In this document: positions 1 through 8,606 of the stretch, piece after piece
Layout: each line of letters opens with the position of its first letter
How positions within the stretch are numbered: position 1 is the first letter of the stretch
Source of the DNA: Bacteroidaceae bacterium
Lineage (GTDB): Bacteria > Bacteroidota > Bacteroidia > Bacteroidales > Bacteroidaceae
Length of the DNA: 33,990 nucleotides
Direction of reading: 5' to 3'
Assembly (NCBI GenBank): GCA_017551845.1
Contig: JAFZKR010000091.1
Location: 1-33,990, forward strand
Notes under the pieces: model-generated
Told to the model about the DNA's origin: nothing
The model's database searches: none
What the model saw: only the letters and a program-made list of their open reading frames with translations
Translations under genes and position numbers: made by a program

Positions 1-96
1 TCGGTCAGGAACTGATTTCCATTCCTGCCTGATTTTGAAAAACGCCCAGATAAAAGCGCAGAGGTGTCGTCTTTTTCTGTGTAGTTTGTAATACTA

Positions 97-1437
97 CTAC
101 AGTGGTTTGTAGATAAAGGATTCCAGCTTAGCATCACCGGCAAGGAAGTAGGCGGGACGAAGCGCAAAGAAGCCTTTATAGACGTTGTGATGATAAGTTG
201 AAACGTCCACATCTTTCATGATTTCCTGCCAGTCTTTACCATCCTTGCTGGCCCAGACTGTGGCTTTGTTGCAGTCATTGAGAATACGGAACCGGCACTG
301 GCCGTCAGTGTTCTGAGCACCCAGGTATGCATCCTCATTGTAGAACAGGTAGAGTCCGGCACGACCGCCCTCTCCTATCCTGAAGCTGGCTGTTATCTCA
401 TACTTGGTATCCACAGCTGTAGTTGTCATGAGGGTACCGTTATCAAATCCGGGCTCCCATTTGGCCCACATGAGCGGATTCTCATAATGACGCAGATAGT
501 CATAGTCCTGCAGGCCTCCGTTCTCCCACTTGGCACCGTCCTTCTCGGCCAGTACGGGCCAGCCGTCTTTGGTCCAGTTCACGCTCTCTATGATGGTGCT
601 GCGGCCCAGAGTGTGGAATCCGTTGCGATATGCATGATATACTATATACCAGTTGCCTTCGGGGTCATCAGTCAGGGTACCGTGACCTTTTGACCACCAC
701 TCCTCATCTATTGAATAGGTATGTACCAACGGATTGTACGGGCTGTTTTCCCATGGGCCCGTTACTGATTTGCTGCGGGCTACCACGCACATGTGGCTGG
801 TTGCCGGACCTGCAGTGCCTCCCTCGGCACTTACCAGATAGTAATACTCTCCGCGCTTGAGAATCTTGGGCGATTCAAGCCACATACCCTCAGTCTCCCA
901 CTCTTCCGGGTACTGCCACGGGTCATAGACCTTCTGATTGCGTCCTGTTATGGAGAGTCCGTCAGCAGACAGCGGAGCTACATGACCGTCATTAGTATAT
1001 AGGTAGCGGTTACCTTCGGCATCCATTGCATGACCGGGGTCAATGCCGCTTACACGCAGTTTTATGGGATCGCTCCAAGGACCTTCAATCTTATCGGCGG
1101 TGACAACGAAGTTCTCACCGCTGCTGGTGGGATAATAGATGTAGTATTTGCCGTTCACCTTGCACAGGTCCGGAGCATAGATTGAATAATCATGCCCTTG
1201 AACCGCACGTGCCACAGGCTCCCAGTGCAGAAGGTCTGTAGAATGCCATATAAGCAGACCGGGATAATAAGTGAAGTTGGAATGGGTCATGTAGTAATCA
1301 TTTCCGTCACGGAGGATGGTAGGATCAGGATAATCGCCCGGGAATATGCACACTTTAATTGGAGCTTTCTGCTCCCTGCATCCTGCCAATAGCAGTGAAA
1401 CCGCTGAAGCAGCCAGAATGAAGAATCTTGTTTTCAT
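97..1437 (-). CDS. GH43-family glycoside hydrolase, lipoprotein
   Basis: Predicted surface or periplasmic lipoprotein that cleaves xylose- or arabinose-type linkages in hemicellulose. The N-terminus is a type II signal peptide with lipobox Leu-Ala-Gly-Cys (C20). The five-bladed propeller shows the family's acidic triad: Asp38 in YPDPT (base), Asp133 in GIDPGH (pKa modulator) and Glu183 in TEGMWLESP (acid). The following YYLVSAEGG stretch is typical of xylosidase/arabinofuranosidase subfamilies. Residues after about 320 look like the C-terminal beta-sandwich seen in XynB-type GH43. It lies 33 bp downstream of an EamA-type gene on the same strand, so it may be read from the promoter near 1870 rather than being a true member of the biosynthetic cluster. 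Family assignment is firm; the substrate is not determined. Confidence 0.9.
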   Translation of the reverse strand: MKTRFFILAASAVSLLLAGCREQKAPIKVCIFPGDYPDPTILRDGNDYYMTHSNFTYYPGLLIWHSTDLLHWEPVARAVQGHDYSIYAPDLCKVNGKYYIYYPTSSGENFVVTADKIEGPWSDPIKLRVSGIDPGHAMDAEGNRYLYTNDGHVAPLSADGLSITGRNQKVYDPWQYPEEWETEGMWLESPKILKRGEYYYLVSAEGGTAGPATSHMCVVARSKSVTGPWENSPYNPLVHTYSIDEEWWSKGHGTLTDDPEGNWYIVYHAYRNGFHTLGRSTIIESVNWTKDGWPVLAEKDGAKWENGGLQDYDYLRHYENPLMWAKWEPGFDNGTLMTTTAVDTKYEITASFRIGEGGRAGLYLFYNEDAYLGAQNTDGQCRFRILNDCNKATVWASKDGKDWQEIMKDVDVSTYHHNVYKGFFALRPAYFLAGDAKLESFIYKPL

Positions 1438-1470
1438 ATATAATCAGTTGGTTATTTGTAAAAATGATGA

Positions 1471-1827
1471 TCATTTTGCTATGATGAAAGCTCCTATCAG
1501 CATTATCACTATGCCGATAATCTTATTAGGAGAGAGCTGTTCATTCAGGAAAACCGCTCCGGCGATTATGCCAAGCAAAAAGCTGATACAACTCAACGGA
1601 TAGGCAACACTGAACGGGAAATGGCGCAGGATATAGGCCCAAAGCAATGTAGCGACAGTAAGGGAGATCCAGCAGCCGTGCCACATATACCAGTCACGCT
1701 TGACGCATGACCAGAGTTTAGCAATCCCTTCGTATGGAGCAGCCTTGTCAAGCGCCAGTTTGAATAGCAGTTGACCTGCGGTCAAGAGAAGGCTCTGCAA
1801 CAACGATAACGGTATAATCTTCCACAT
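1471..1827 (-). CDS. EamA/SMR-like four-helix half-transporter, copy 1
   Basis: A 118-residue inner-membrane protein with four predicted helices (about 3-22, 48-66, 70-92, 101-117), half the size of a classical EamA transporter. Proteins of this size (ArnE/ArnF, small multidrug-resistance type) work as dimers and move lipid-linked sugars or small molecules. It is a clear paralogue of the gene at 16401-16757: both begin MWK, share IIPLSLLQS, and share the FPFS-AYPLSC-SFL core. The start is the ATG at 1827; the reading frame extends upstream only through a TTG. A promoter-like sequence stands just upstream, and GH43 follows after 33 bp. A role in flipping a polyprenyl-linked sugar or lipid intermediate is inference from the GT2 enzyme in the cluster. 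Confidence 0.75.
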   Translation of the reverse strand: MWKIIPLSLLQSLLLTAGQLLFKLALDKAAPYEGIAKLWSCVKRDWYMWHGCWISLTVATLLWAYILRHFPFSVAYPLSCISFLLGIIAGAVFLNEQLSPNKIIGIVIMLIGAFIIAK

Positions 1828-1866
1828 TATCAAGAACTGAATAAACTTACCACAATCTACATGATA

Positions 1867-1896
1867 CAAATATAAACAGATTCTAAATCATTCCAA
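1867..1896 (-). promoter_or_regulatory. Candidate internal promoter for EamA copy 1 and GH43
   Basis: On the minus strand a perfect Bacteroides -7 element, TATATTTG (1867-1874), is preceded by GTTG (TTG at 1894-1896) with 19 bp between them. This fits the TTTG-N19/20-TAnnTTTG consensus apart from one base. It overlaps the end of the acyl-CoA synthetase gene and would give a leader of roughly 35 nt before the ATG at 1827. Pattern match only. Confidence 0.5.
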
Positions 1897-3601
1897 CGAG
1901 TTTCAGATAATCTGTCTTGCCCATCGAGTTACGAGGCATGTCCTCAATGAACTTTATTCCATAGGGCTGGAGATAGACCGGAAGCTTGCTCCTGCACATC
2001 CGTATTATATCCTTTTCAACCCTTGCCTGTACATCAGGTTTCTCTGTTACCACGAAAGCATAAGGGACCTTGCCCTGCGCATGGTCGGGGTCAGGTGCAG
2101 GTACGACATAACAATCTATTACGCCCCTTACCTCCTTAATTACCGATTCCAGTTCAACAGGAAACAGTTTGCTGCCATCAAACCTTACTATCATCCGCTT
2201 CTTTCGGCCTATGACATAAAGATGTCCTTTCTCTGTAAGATATCCTATGTCGCCGGTATGGAGCCAGACACTTCCGTCCGGATGACGACGGAACAGATGT
2301 CCGGTCGCATCCCGATCGTTGCAGTATCCTTTTACCGCGAACGGTACCTGAACGGTTATTTCACCCGGCCGGTCGTAATCCACCTCCTTTTCCGCTTCAT
2401 TGTCATAGATACAGATATTGCACAATGGCATGGGTATTCCGGAATATCCGCTGTCACACTCATCATCGGATGATGCAACAGGATCCACGAATGATATTGT
2501 CCCGCCTGTCTCGGTCATTCCGTAATCAGCACATAACTCAGCCTTGCTGCCGCCTTTCCGGAGAAGACTGTTTATCCTGACTTTCAGCGATTTGTCAAGA
2601 ACCTCACCGGCCACATATATTGTCTTTATGAATGAGAGGCTGCACTCCATCCTCCTGTTCCCTGCTACAGACTCCCATTGTGACGGGACACTGAAAATAT
2701 GATTGGGTTTATGACGAAGTATAAGGTCGGCCATGTTCTTGTCCTTGAACAGAGGAACTATGACGAGTGTCATACCATAACGCAGAGGCATGTGTATATC
2801 AAACACGAATCCGAACAGGGCAAATAACGGAAGTATGGAGAGCACTTTGTCTCCAGGCTTGGGCTCATTCATGTGAAAATGCTTCATCATGGAGGAGTTG
2901 TTCAGATTGAAATTGGTATGCAACGCACTCTTGGGAAACCCGGTCGTACCACTGGTCTGATAAATCGCAGCTATGTCATCGGATTTGACATCGGCATCCA
3001 ATGACTTGCTGCATCCTTTACCGCTTTTTATGAATTCCGGCCAAAAGGCATACCTGCTGTCACGCTTCACAATACGCCTCCTGCCGTTGAACAATTCGCT
3101 TATCCTGTACATAAAAACTGCAGACGGGAAAGAATCGCAACCTCTAAGTACTATGATTTTATCAATTCCGGTAAGATCTTTAATGGAATCCACACGTTCC
3201 AAATAGAAATCCATCAGGAGAATCATCCGAGGCTTGGTCTTGCGAGCTATTTCCACTAACTGTCCCGGTGCAGTGCGGACATCGACCAGGTTTGAAACAG
3301 CCCCGATCCTGTTAAGCGCATAGAAACAATACAGTGACTCAGGAAGTGTGGGCAACATAAGCATCACTACATCGCCTTTGCCTATTCCGTTCTGTACAAA
3401 GGCCTGTGCCGTCCTTTCTATTCCCTCATACAGTTTTCTGTAACTGAATGAACGTCCAAAATATGTAAATGCCGTCCTCTCCTCATATTCATCATGATGA
3501 ATAGCCTGATACATACTTGCATGGGAAAACTCAGCATTAAGTTCCTCGTCCCCGTAATATCGGCACCATATCTTCTCCTCCGATGGCAACAGTCCTTCCA
3601 T
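1883..3601 (-). CDS. AMP-dependent acyl-CoA/acyl-ACP synthetase
   Basis: ANL-superfamily enzyme (572 aa) that adenylates a carboxylic acid and transfers it to CoA or an ACP. Visible motifs are the phosphate loop YQTSGTTGFPK (about 214-224), YGMTETGG in the centre, LHTGDIG before the hinge, and the C-terminal catalytic lysine in PRNSMGKTDY. In aryl-polyene clusters an enzyme of this class (ApeH-type) loads the aromatic starter on the ACP, and that is the most likely job here. A fatty-acyl ligase working with the nearby acyltransferases is the alternative. It sits 24 bp after the acyltransferase gene in the same transcription unit. A second, unrelated ligase family is encoded at 4759-6066, so the division of labour is uncertain. 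Confidence 0.88.
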   Translation of the reverse strand: MEGLLPSEEKIWCRYYGDEELNAEFSHASMYQAIHHDEYEERTAFTYFGRSFSYRKLYEGIERTAQAFVQNGIGKGDVVMLMLPTLPESLYCFYALNRIGAVSNLVDVRTAPGQLVEIARKTKPRMILLMDFYLERVDSIKDLTGIDKIIVLRGCDSFPSAVFMYRISELFNGRRRIVKRDSRYAFWPEFIKSGKGCSKSLDADVKSDDIAAIYQTSGTTGFPKSALHTNFNLNNSSMMKHFHMNEPKPGDKVLSILPLFALFGFVFDIHMPLRYGMTLVIVPLFKDKNMADLILRHKPNHIFSVPSQWESVAGNRRMECSLSFIKTIYVAGEVLDKSLKVRINSLLRKGGSKAELCADYGMTETGGTISFVDPVASSDDECDSGYSGIPMPLCNICIYDNEAEKEVDYDRPGEITVQVPFAVKGYCNDRDATGHLFRRHPDGSVWLHTGDIGYLTEKGHLYVIGRKKRMIVRFDGSKLFPVELESVIKEVRGVIDCYVVPAPDPDHAQGKVPYAFVVTEKPDVQARVEKDIIRMCRSKLPVYLQPYGIKFIEDMPRNSMGKTDYLKLVGMI

Positions 3602-3625
3602 TTAGTTTTCAATCAAATTAAACAG

Positions 3626-4753
3626 TCACCTTTTTAAATCCAAAGGATTGCAGTATATACCAAGGAATATGTCCTTCAACACATCATCCGCATGGAATCT
3701 GCCCAGTTCAGCCATGTGAGCGACAAATGCATCGTATTGTTCCTTGCTGTAACGGTCAGAGTAGTGACGGTTGCCGTGACGTATGTCGTGGGCGATATAG
3801 GCATTGGGATACAGACAGTAACCGGCGCAGATACGCTTGTCTATCATCTCTGCTACACTGTGCCTGAACTGGGCGTCAACATAGACGGAAGGTATTGAGT
3901 TCAGGTCATCGGTGCTCAACGGCTCGCAAATCTCAATATGAACACGGCCTTTTCGTTGCGTTATTCCTGTCAGAATGCTGTTCAGGTCCTCGCCGGGTTT
4001 CTTGATGTATGGCTTGCCGTCACGTGACGCATAAAGCTCAAGGGCTTTCAGCAAATCACATGACTCCCACTCATATGAAACCGACACCGGTGCTATATTG
4101 AGGTCTGAAAGTGACTTCACCCTATCCTTTCCTCCACTCAGGCTGAGCATTTTGATAAGACCCTGATCGGTATGGTCAATTCCGTCCTTGGTACGTCCGT
4201 TGCGCTGGGCTATCCATACTGACTCATGTTTCTCAACAATGGCATACCTTATGTAATCCGAAAGATGCAGAGAATTCAGGTACATCTGCCTGGGATTGCC
4301 GCCCCGCTCTACACGGAACATCTTGTTGCTCTTGCCTATATCGATGACCAGTTGGCCCTGCATGAGGTTGGAACCGAATGTTATCTCACCAATACTGTGA
4401 CCGTTGGTATGAAGTATATACATCAGCAGGCATGAGTCAAGGACAATATCCCTGTGGTTGCTTATGAACAGATAACGTTTGGATGGGTCAATATGCTCAA
4501 TACCACCGTATGACAGCCCGTCGGTAGTTCCGGCAATAATCTGCTCGTTCACCTGCTTCATCACTGTTGTCTGGAACTCATATATATTCCGGCAGCCTGA
4601 CACTATTTCCTTAACCTCCTGTAGAGGGCGGTCCGGATAGACATATTTCGCCACCTGAGGAAAATATGGATCAGATACTATGCGCTGCATTGCAGCCGGT
4701 ATCTCTTCGTCCCGGTACGGACGGATATCGTCAAAACGGGTTTCTATCTTCAT
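3626..4753 (-). CDS. PlsC-like lysophospholipid/glycerolipid acyltransferase
   Basis: A 375-aa acyltransferase of the glycerol-3-phosphate acyltransferase superfamily. The catalytic motif reads NHRDIVLD (His100 to Asp106), with one residue more than the usual HX4D; I recall this spacing from a Bacteroidetes branch annotated as 1-acyl-glycerol-3-phosphate acyltransferase. The second block appears as QRNGRTKDG in place of the common PEGTRS. No membrane segment is obvious. The gene starts 5 bp after the PaaK-like ligase gene stops. In this setting it may transfer the activated polyene or a fatty acyl chain onto a lipid or sugar anchor. The acceptor cannot be told from sequence. Confidence 0.78.
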   Translation of the reverse strand: MKIETRFDDIRPYRDEEIPAAMQRIVSDPYFPQVAKYVYPDRPLQEVKEIVSGCRNIYEFQTTVMKQVNEQIIAGTTDGLSYGGIEHIDPSKRYLFISNHRDIVLDSCLLMYILHTNGHSIGEITFGSNLMQGQLVIDIGKSNKMFRVERGGNPRQMYLNSLHLSDYIRYAIVEKHESVWIAQRNGRTKDGIDHTDQGLIKMLSLSGGKDRVKSLSDLNIAPVSVSYEWESCDLLKALELYASRDGKPYIKKPGEDLNSILTGITQRKGRVHIEICEPLSTDDLNSIPSVYVDAQFRHSVAEMIDKRICAGYCLYPNAYIAHDIRHGNRHYSDRYSKEQYDAFVAHMAELGRFHADDVLKDIFLGIYCNPLDLKR

Positions 4754-4758
4754 AGCAG

Positions 4759-6066
4759 TTATTTCCTTTGGTCTATGAATTTGACCGGTTTCCGGCCTGT
4801 GGGAGGATAGTTTATTGAGTTGATTTCATCCACAGGACATATTTCAATCTCCGGAGCAACACGTATGCGTGAGCGGAAACGGTCCTTCAATTCTTTGACC
4901 GCATCAAAACCCGGATCATGTTTAAGCCCCAACTTTACCAGAACTTCATCCGTTCCGGCGGTGCTGTTACGGACTATAACCACATAGTTCTCAACATAAT
5001 CCGTATTGTCCAGGACATCATTTATGGCAGGCGGATATAACGTGGTGCCCTTGAGTTTTATCATATTGTTCTTGCGGCCTAACAGAGGTGAAAGTCTGTA
5101 TGACCAGCGTCCGCAACGACACTGCTCCACATGCTTGCATGCAACATCTCCGGTACGAAAACGTAACAGAGGCATACCCTCCACACCAAGTGTGGTCACC
5201 ACCACCTCACCCGGCTGTCCATCGGCCACCGGCATACCGTCATCACCAATAATCTCCACAATTATCAGTTCAGGATGTACATGACCACCAGTGCCGTACT
5301 CACACTCGCTGAACGTGGCTCCCATCTCGGTAGATGAGTATGTGGCAAAAAGTTTGACTTCCGGCCAACGTTCATGAATCTGGCGGCCAAGAAGATTAAG
5401 TTCAAAATTCTGATCACGCAATCCCTCACCAATGCCTATGATACGTCGTATGCTGCTCGAGTGGTAATCTATATCGTGCGCTTCGGCATAATCTATCAGT
5501 TTGAGTATGAATGAAGGTACGCACATGATAGCATCAGGGTGGAAACGACGCATGGTGTCCCACTGAAGTTCCGGAATGCCGTTACCCACACGTATCACAC
5601 CTGCACCCATTTCACGAAGGCCTAAGAAATATGCCATGCCTGCCATGAAACGCTTGTCAAGGGTTGTCATGAGCTGAAGCACACTTTCATCTGTAAGTCC
5701 GGCACACTGGAAAGATTTCTTTTCATTATATGCCAGACGCTGGAGATCCTTCTCGGTACAACCGAACAGCACTGGGTCGCCCAATGTCCCCGAAGTGGTT
5801 ATGTAGTCGATTATTTTCTTCTTCGGAACACAACAGAAATCATCATTATAGAGTTGGAGATCCTTCTTCTCGGTGAATGGAATGCGGGTGAGATCCTCAA
5901 GATACCGGATTCTGTCAATGTTTATCCCGTAACTTTCAAACATTCTCCTGTAATATGGAGAATTGTCGCGCAGATACACCAAATGTCTGCACAAAAGTTC
6001 CTCCTGATACGCCTTGATGCGCTCAGGACTCTCAAATTCTATATCTTTTGCCATTTCAATTCTCAT
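4759..6066 (-). CDS. PaaK-like (phenylacetate-CoA ligase family) adenylate-forming enzyme
   Basis: A 435-aa ligase of the phenylacetate-CoA ligase family. It shows the compact phosphate loop TTSGTLGDP (about 90-98), YSSTEMG, the RFRTGD motif and the PaaK-type C-terminal domain (GRKNNMIKLKG, then PPTGRKPVKF). It would activate an aryl or acyl carboxylate as an adenylate and then a thioester. A zinc-like CRCG motif precedes the hinge, as in the family. The ATG at 6066 overlaps the stop of the hydrolase gene in an ATGA junction; an internal ATG at 6054 is an alternative start. Together with the acyl-CoA synthetase at 1883-3601 it gives the cluster two acid-activating enzymes from different families. 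Substrate unknown. Confidence 0.86.
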   Translation of the reverse strand: MRIEMAKDIEFESPERIKAYQEELLCRHLVYLRDNSPYYRRMFESYGINIDRIRYLEDLTRIPFTEKKDLQLYNDDFCCVPKKKIIDYITTSGTLGDPVLFGCTEKDLQRLAYNEKKSFQCAGLTDESVLQLMTTLDKRFMAGMAYFLGLREMGAGVIRVGNGIPELQWDTMRRFHPDAIMCVPSFILKLIDYAEAHDIDYHSSSIRRIIGIGEGLRDQNFELNLLGRQIHERWPEVKLFATYSSTEMGATFSECEYGTGGHVHPELIIVEIIGDDGMPVADGQPGEVVVTTLGVEGMPLLRFRTGDVACKHVEQCRCGRWSYRLSPLLGRKNNMIKLKGTTLYPPAINDVLDNTDYVENYVVIVRNSTAGTDEVLVKLGLKHDPGFDAVKELKDRFRSRIRVAPEIEICPVDEINSINYPPTGRKPVKFIDQRK

Positions 6067-6944
6067 TCAACTACGGTTTTCAGCCATCCGAGGAACTCGT
6101 CTCTCCAATGCCTTGACTCCTCACTTCCATAAACGTCACTCACTCCGAATCCATGACGACCGGTCTCGTACTGAATGTAACGGTGTTCTATACCGGCCTT
6201 GGCAAGAGCTTTATCCAAAAGGACAGAATTGTGCCAGTCAACAACAGGGTCATCCTTGCAGTTGATCATAAAGACCGGAGGACAATCCGACGGTATATGC
6301 TCCTCTATTGAAAGCAGATTCCTCAACTCCCTATTGTACTTGCCCCACTCACCCAGAAGACCGCGACGCGAACGTTTATGGACATATTCACCCTTCATTG
6401 TCACCACCGGATAAAGTGCCGCGACAAAAGCAGGCCTGAGTGATACATCAGCAGGACCTTGCGGCATATCGGTATAGTCTGTCCCGCTGAAACATGCAGA
6501 GCATAATGCCAAATGACCGCCTGCCGAGAAGCCCATGACGCCCAGTTTGTCCGGGTCGAAGCCAATACTGTCAGCGTTCTCACGCAGATATCTGATAGCT
6601 CTCTGCAAATCACAAATCATGTCGGGATGGCGGTTACCACGTACAGCATAACGGTAACGCGTAAAATAGGCACCGAAACCGGCTGTCCTGTATTGAAGAA
6701 GAAAAGCCGAAATGCCATTATCCCTGAGCCATTCTGCCACTTCAATACCCTCACCCTTCACGTCGAGCCAGCAATAGCTTCCGCCAGGGCAGACTATGAC
6801 AGCAGGAGCATTCTTGCTGTCATCGGCAATATAAGACGTTATGGTTACCTCTTCGGCCCTTCTGTCAACTTTAGCCCATGGTCTCATGCTGTTCGTTGAT
6901 GGTAAGATAATCAGTGGTATGAGTGACAAAAGTGTATGGAACAT
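6063..6944 (-). CDS. Secreted alpha/beta hydrolase (BD-FAE/esterase-like)
   Basis: A 293-aa alpha/beta hydrolase with an N-terminal hydrophobic signal sequence (about 2-16). The oxyanion region CPGGSY is at about 52-57, the nucleophile elbow GFSAGGH gives Ser140, an acidic residue lies in the NCKDDPVVD segment (about 229-236), and the catalytic His264 is in GRHGFG. The set fits carboxylesterases of the BD-FAE/Aes type, common in Bacteroidetes as deacetylases of xylan. Within this operon it could instead hydrolyse or transfer an ester in the polyene lipid. The ATG at 6944 overlaps the preceding stop codon (TGATG), which argues for translational coupling; the frame extends one codon further only as GTG. 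Confidence 0.82.
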   Translation of the reverse strand: MFHTLLSLIPLIILPSTNSMRPWAKVDRRAEEVTITSYIADDSKNAPAVIVCPGGSYCWLDVKGEGIEVAEWLRDNGISAFLLQYRTAGFGAYFTRYRYAVRGNRHPDMICDLQRAIRYLRENADSIGFDPDKLGVMGFSAGGHLALCSACFSGTDYTDMPQGPADVSLRPAFVAALYPVVTMKGEYVHKRSRRGLLGEWGKYNRELRNLLSIEEHIPSDCPPVFMINCKDDPVVDWHNSVLLDKALAKAGIEHRYIQYETGRHGFGVSDVYGSEESRHWRDEFLGWLKTVVE

Positions 6945-7306
6945 CACTTACCTAACAGTTTCTTTATTTCAGCCCTGTCCATCTGACGATACTTGTGCTG
7001 AGGATCAGCATCAAAATCGACTTCAAAATATTCCTCATCATAAAAAGAGAGCTTGGAATTAGTGTCAGGATTACACTCCACATACACTATATCATTGATG
7101 TCCAGCCCTTTGACGCTGCATATCTGTTCCATCAGGCTCCTCCCGGCATACGTTACTGAAGTGCCTGGGTTTTCCTGATACAGTTCAGTTACAATTACGT
7201 ATGTTTTGCCATCGCAGCTGCGAATCTTGAGGCCGCAGGCCGATGGCATATCCCATTCGCCCCTGAACTCGAATATCTCGTCGTAATAGTCAGGTGATAC
7301 TTTCAT
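6944..7306 (-). CDS. Hypothetical protein, 120 aa, coupled to radical SAM gene
   Basis: I do not recognise this protein. It is acidic, has no signal peptide or membrane helix, and looks like a small alpha+beta domain: a beta-rich first two thirds (KTYVIVTELY, DIVYVECNP) and a charged helical C-terminus (DRAEIKKLLGK). It is certainly expressed within the operon, since its ATG overlaps the stop of the radical SAM gene (ATGA) and its own stop overlaps the ATG of the hydrolase (TGATG). The tight coupling on both sides makes a partner or accessory role for the radical SAM enzyme plausible, but that is inference. Confidence 0.75.
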   Translation of the reverse strand: MKVSPDYYDEIFEFRGEWDMPSACGLKIRSCDGKTYVIVTELYQENPGTSVTYAGRSLMEQICSVKGLDINDIVYVECNPDTNSKLSFYDEEYFEVDFDADPQHKYRQMDRAEIKKLLGK

Positions 7307-8598
7307 AAATTCACATTTCTAACGTTTCTATCTACATCACGTCCGAATGACTTGTTGGCAAGCCTGCGGTCACGTGGACGGTATGTACCCTCATTCATCT
7401 CACGCAAAGCCACATTGCAGAACAGACGGAACATCTTCTGCTCCTGACTCTCATCGGCATAGAAGCTCTTCCATGCATAGTCATACAGTTCCTGCAATCT
7501 CTCAGGGCTCATATGCTTGGGCTGGAACACAACCTGACCGGCATTGTAATGGTTCCAGTCAAAGTCAAAGATACGGCCCTGACGTAACAGGTCATCGTAT
7601 CCCTTAGTATGCGGGAACGGAGTCATTACAGTAAACTCAGCAAGATCCAGATCAATCTCGCCCAAAAAGTCAATCAGACGTTTTATGTCATCCTCCGTCT
7701 GGTTGTCAAGCCCCAGCAGAATCGTACCCTCCACACCTATTCCATAGTCATGATAGCGCTTGACGCGTTCCTTGATATAGTCCGATGTATCATATACCGC
7801 CTGATAAACATACCATGCGCCTGCCTTGGCTGCAAGGTCCAGCACCTCAGGATCATCCTCAATGGTATGGCTAATCCATTTCTTCTTGAGAGGTGCAATT
7901 GCCGTGAACAGCTCTTTCTCCCACTCCTTGTTCTGAGCAAGCGAATTATCCACAATGAACAGACGGTTGTTCTCGATAGCCGCCATATCCTCAACCACCT
8001 TGTCAATGGGACGAGGACGGAACTTCCGGCCTCCCAAATATGACACGGCGCAGGGATAGCAACTGAAACGGCATCCCCGGCTGGCGTGGAACAGATCCAC
8101 CATCTGCACTCCTTTGTGATTATATAGTTCACGCTTGTACAAGTCTCTACGGCATGGACCTACGGACTCAATCGGAGGCAAATTACCCATATAGTTATAG
8201 AACTTACGCAACTTCCCGTTCACCCAATCCTGCATGACTTCCTCCATACGTCCCTCTGATTCGCCCAGGAACACGCAATCCACATGATTTACAGTATCTT
8301 CAGCATGAAGCATTGTAGATATTCCGCCTGCCATAACAAGCTTGCCTCGTTTGTGATACTCCTCGGCTATCTCCCAACCGCGTTTAACCTGGGTACTGAG
8401 CATCATTGACAAGGCAACACCATCGCACTCCTCTTCAAAATCTATTGGCTCTACGTTCTCGTCAGTAAATGTCACATCAACCCATTCAGGCAATGTAGCC
8501 GCAAAAGCCACAGGACCATGAGGGGGCAGATTGAATGTGGTCTGTCCCTTCAGTTTCTGCCATTTGGGATAAATCAGTTTCAGTTTGAACTGTTTCAT
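7303..8598 (-). CDS. B12-binding-domain-type radical SAM enzyme
   Basis: A 431-aa protein with the architecture of class B / BchE-like radical SAM enzymes. Residues about 1-140 form a Rossmann-like cobalamin-binding-type domain with LVMAGGIST and the FLGESEG motif. The radical SAM barrel follows, with the cluster-binding CxxxCxxC as C176-C180-C183 (SRGCRFSCYPC). The canonical DxHxxG cobalamin ligand is absent, as in many members, so B12 may be bound base-off without a His ligand or not at all. Such enzymes methylate unreactive carbons or form rings and C-C bonds (HpnP, BchE, OxsB types). It lies 8 bp after one of two CrtI-like oxidoreductase genes. A radical modification of the polyene or aryl unit is the likely role. 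Confidence 0.9.
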   Translation of the reverse strand: MKQFKLKLIYPKWQKLKGQTTFNLPPHGPVAFAATLPEWVDVTFTDENVEPIDFEEECDGVALSMMLSTQVKRGWEIAEEYHKRGKLVMAGGISTMLHAEDTVNHVDCVFLGESEGRMEEVMQDWVNGKLRKFYNYMGNLPPIESVGPCRRDLYKRELYNHKGVQMVDLFHASRGCRFSCYPCAVSYLGGRKFRPRPIDKVVEDMAAIENNRLFIVDNSLAQNKEWEKELFTAIAPLKKKWISHTIEDDPEVLDLAAKAGAWYVYQAVYDTSDYIKERVKRYHDYGIGVEGTILLGLDNQTEDDIKRLIDFLGEIDLDLAEFTVMTPFPHTKGYDDLLRQGRIFDFDWNHYNAGQVVFQPKHMSPERLQELYDYAWKSFYADESQEQKMFRLFCNVALREMNEGTYRPRDRRLANKSFGRDVDRNVRNVNL

Positions 8599-8606
8599 AT
8601 TCCTCT

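Noticed and set aside
81..97. Short inverted repeat GTAGT...ACTAC at the end of GH43
   Set aside because: The stem is only 5 bp, A/T-rich and without a T-run, so it is not a credible terminator. The remaining bases 1-80 show nothing recognisable.
3614..3644. TTTG-N19-TTAATTTG promoter-like match before the acyl-CoA synthetase gene
   Set aside because: The -7 box has a mismatch and the resulting leader would be only about 9 nt; the spacer is in A/T-rich sequence, so chance is likely.
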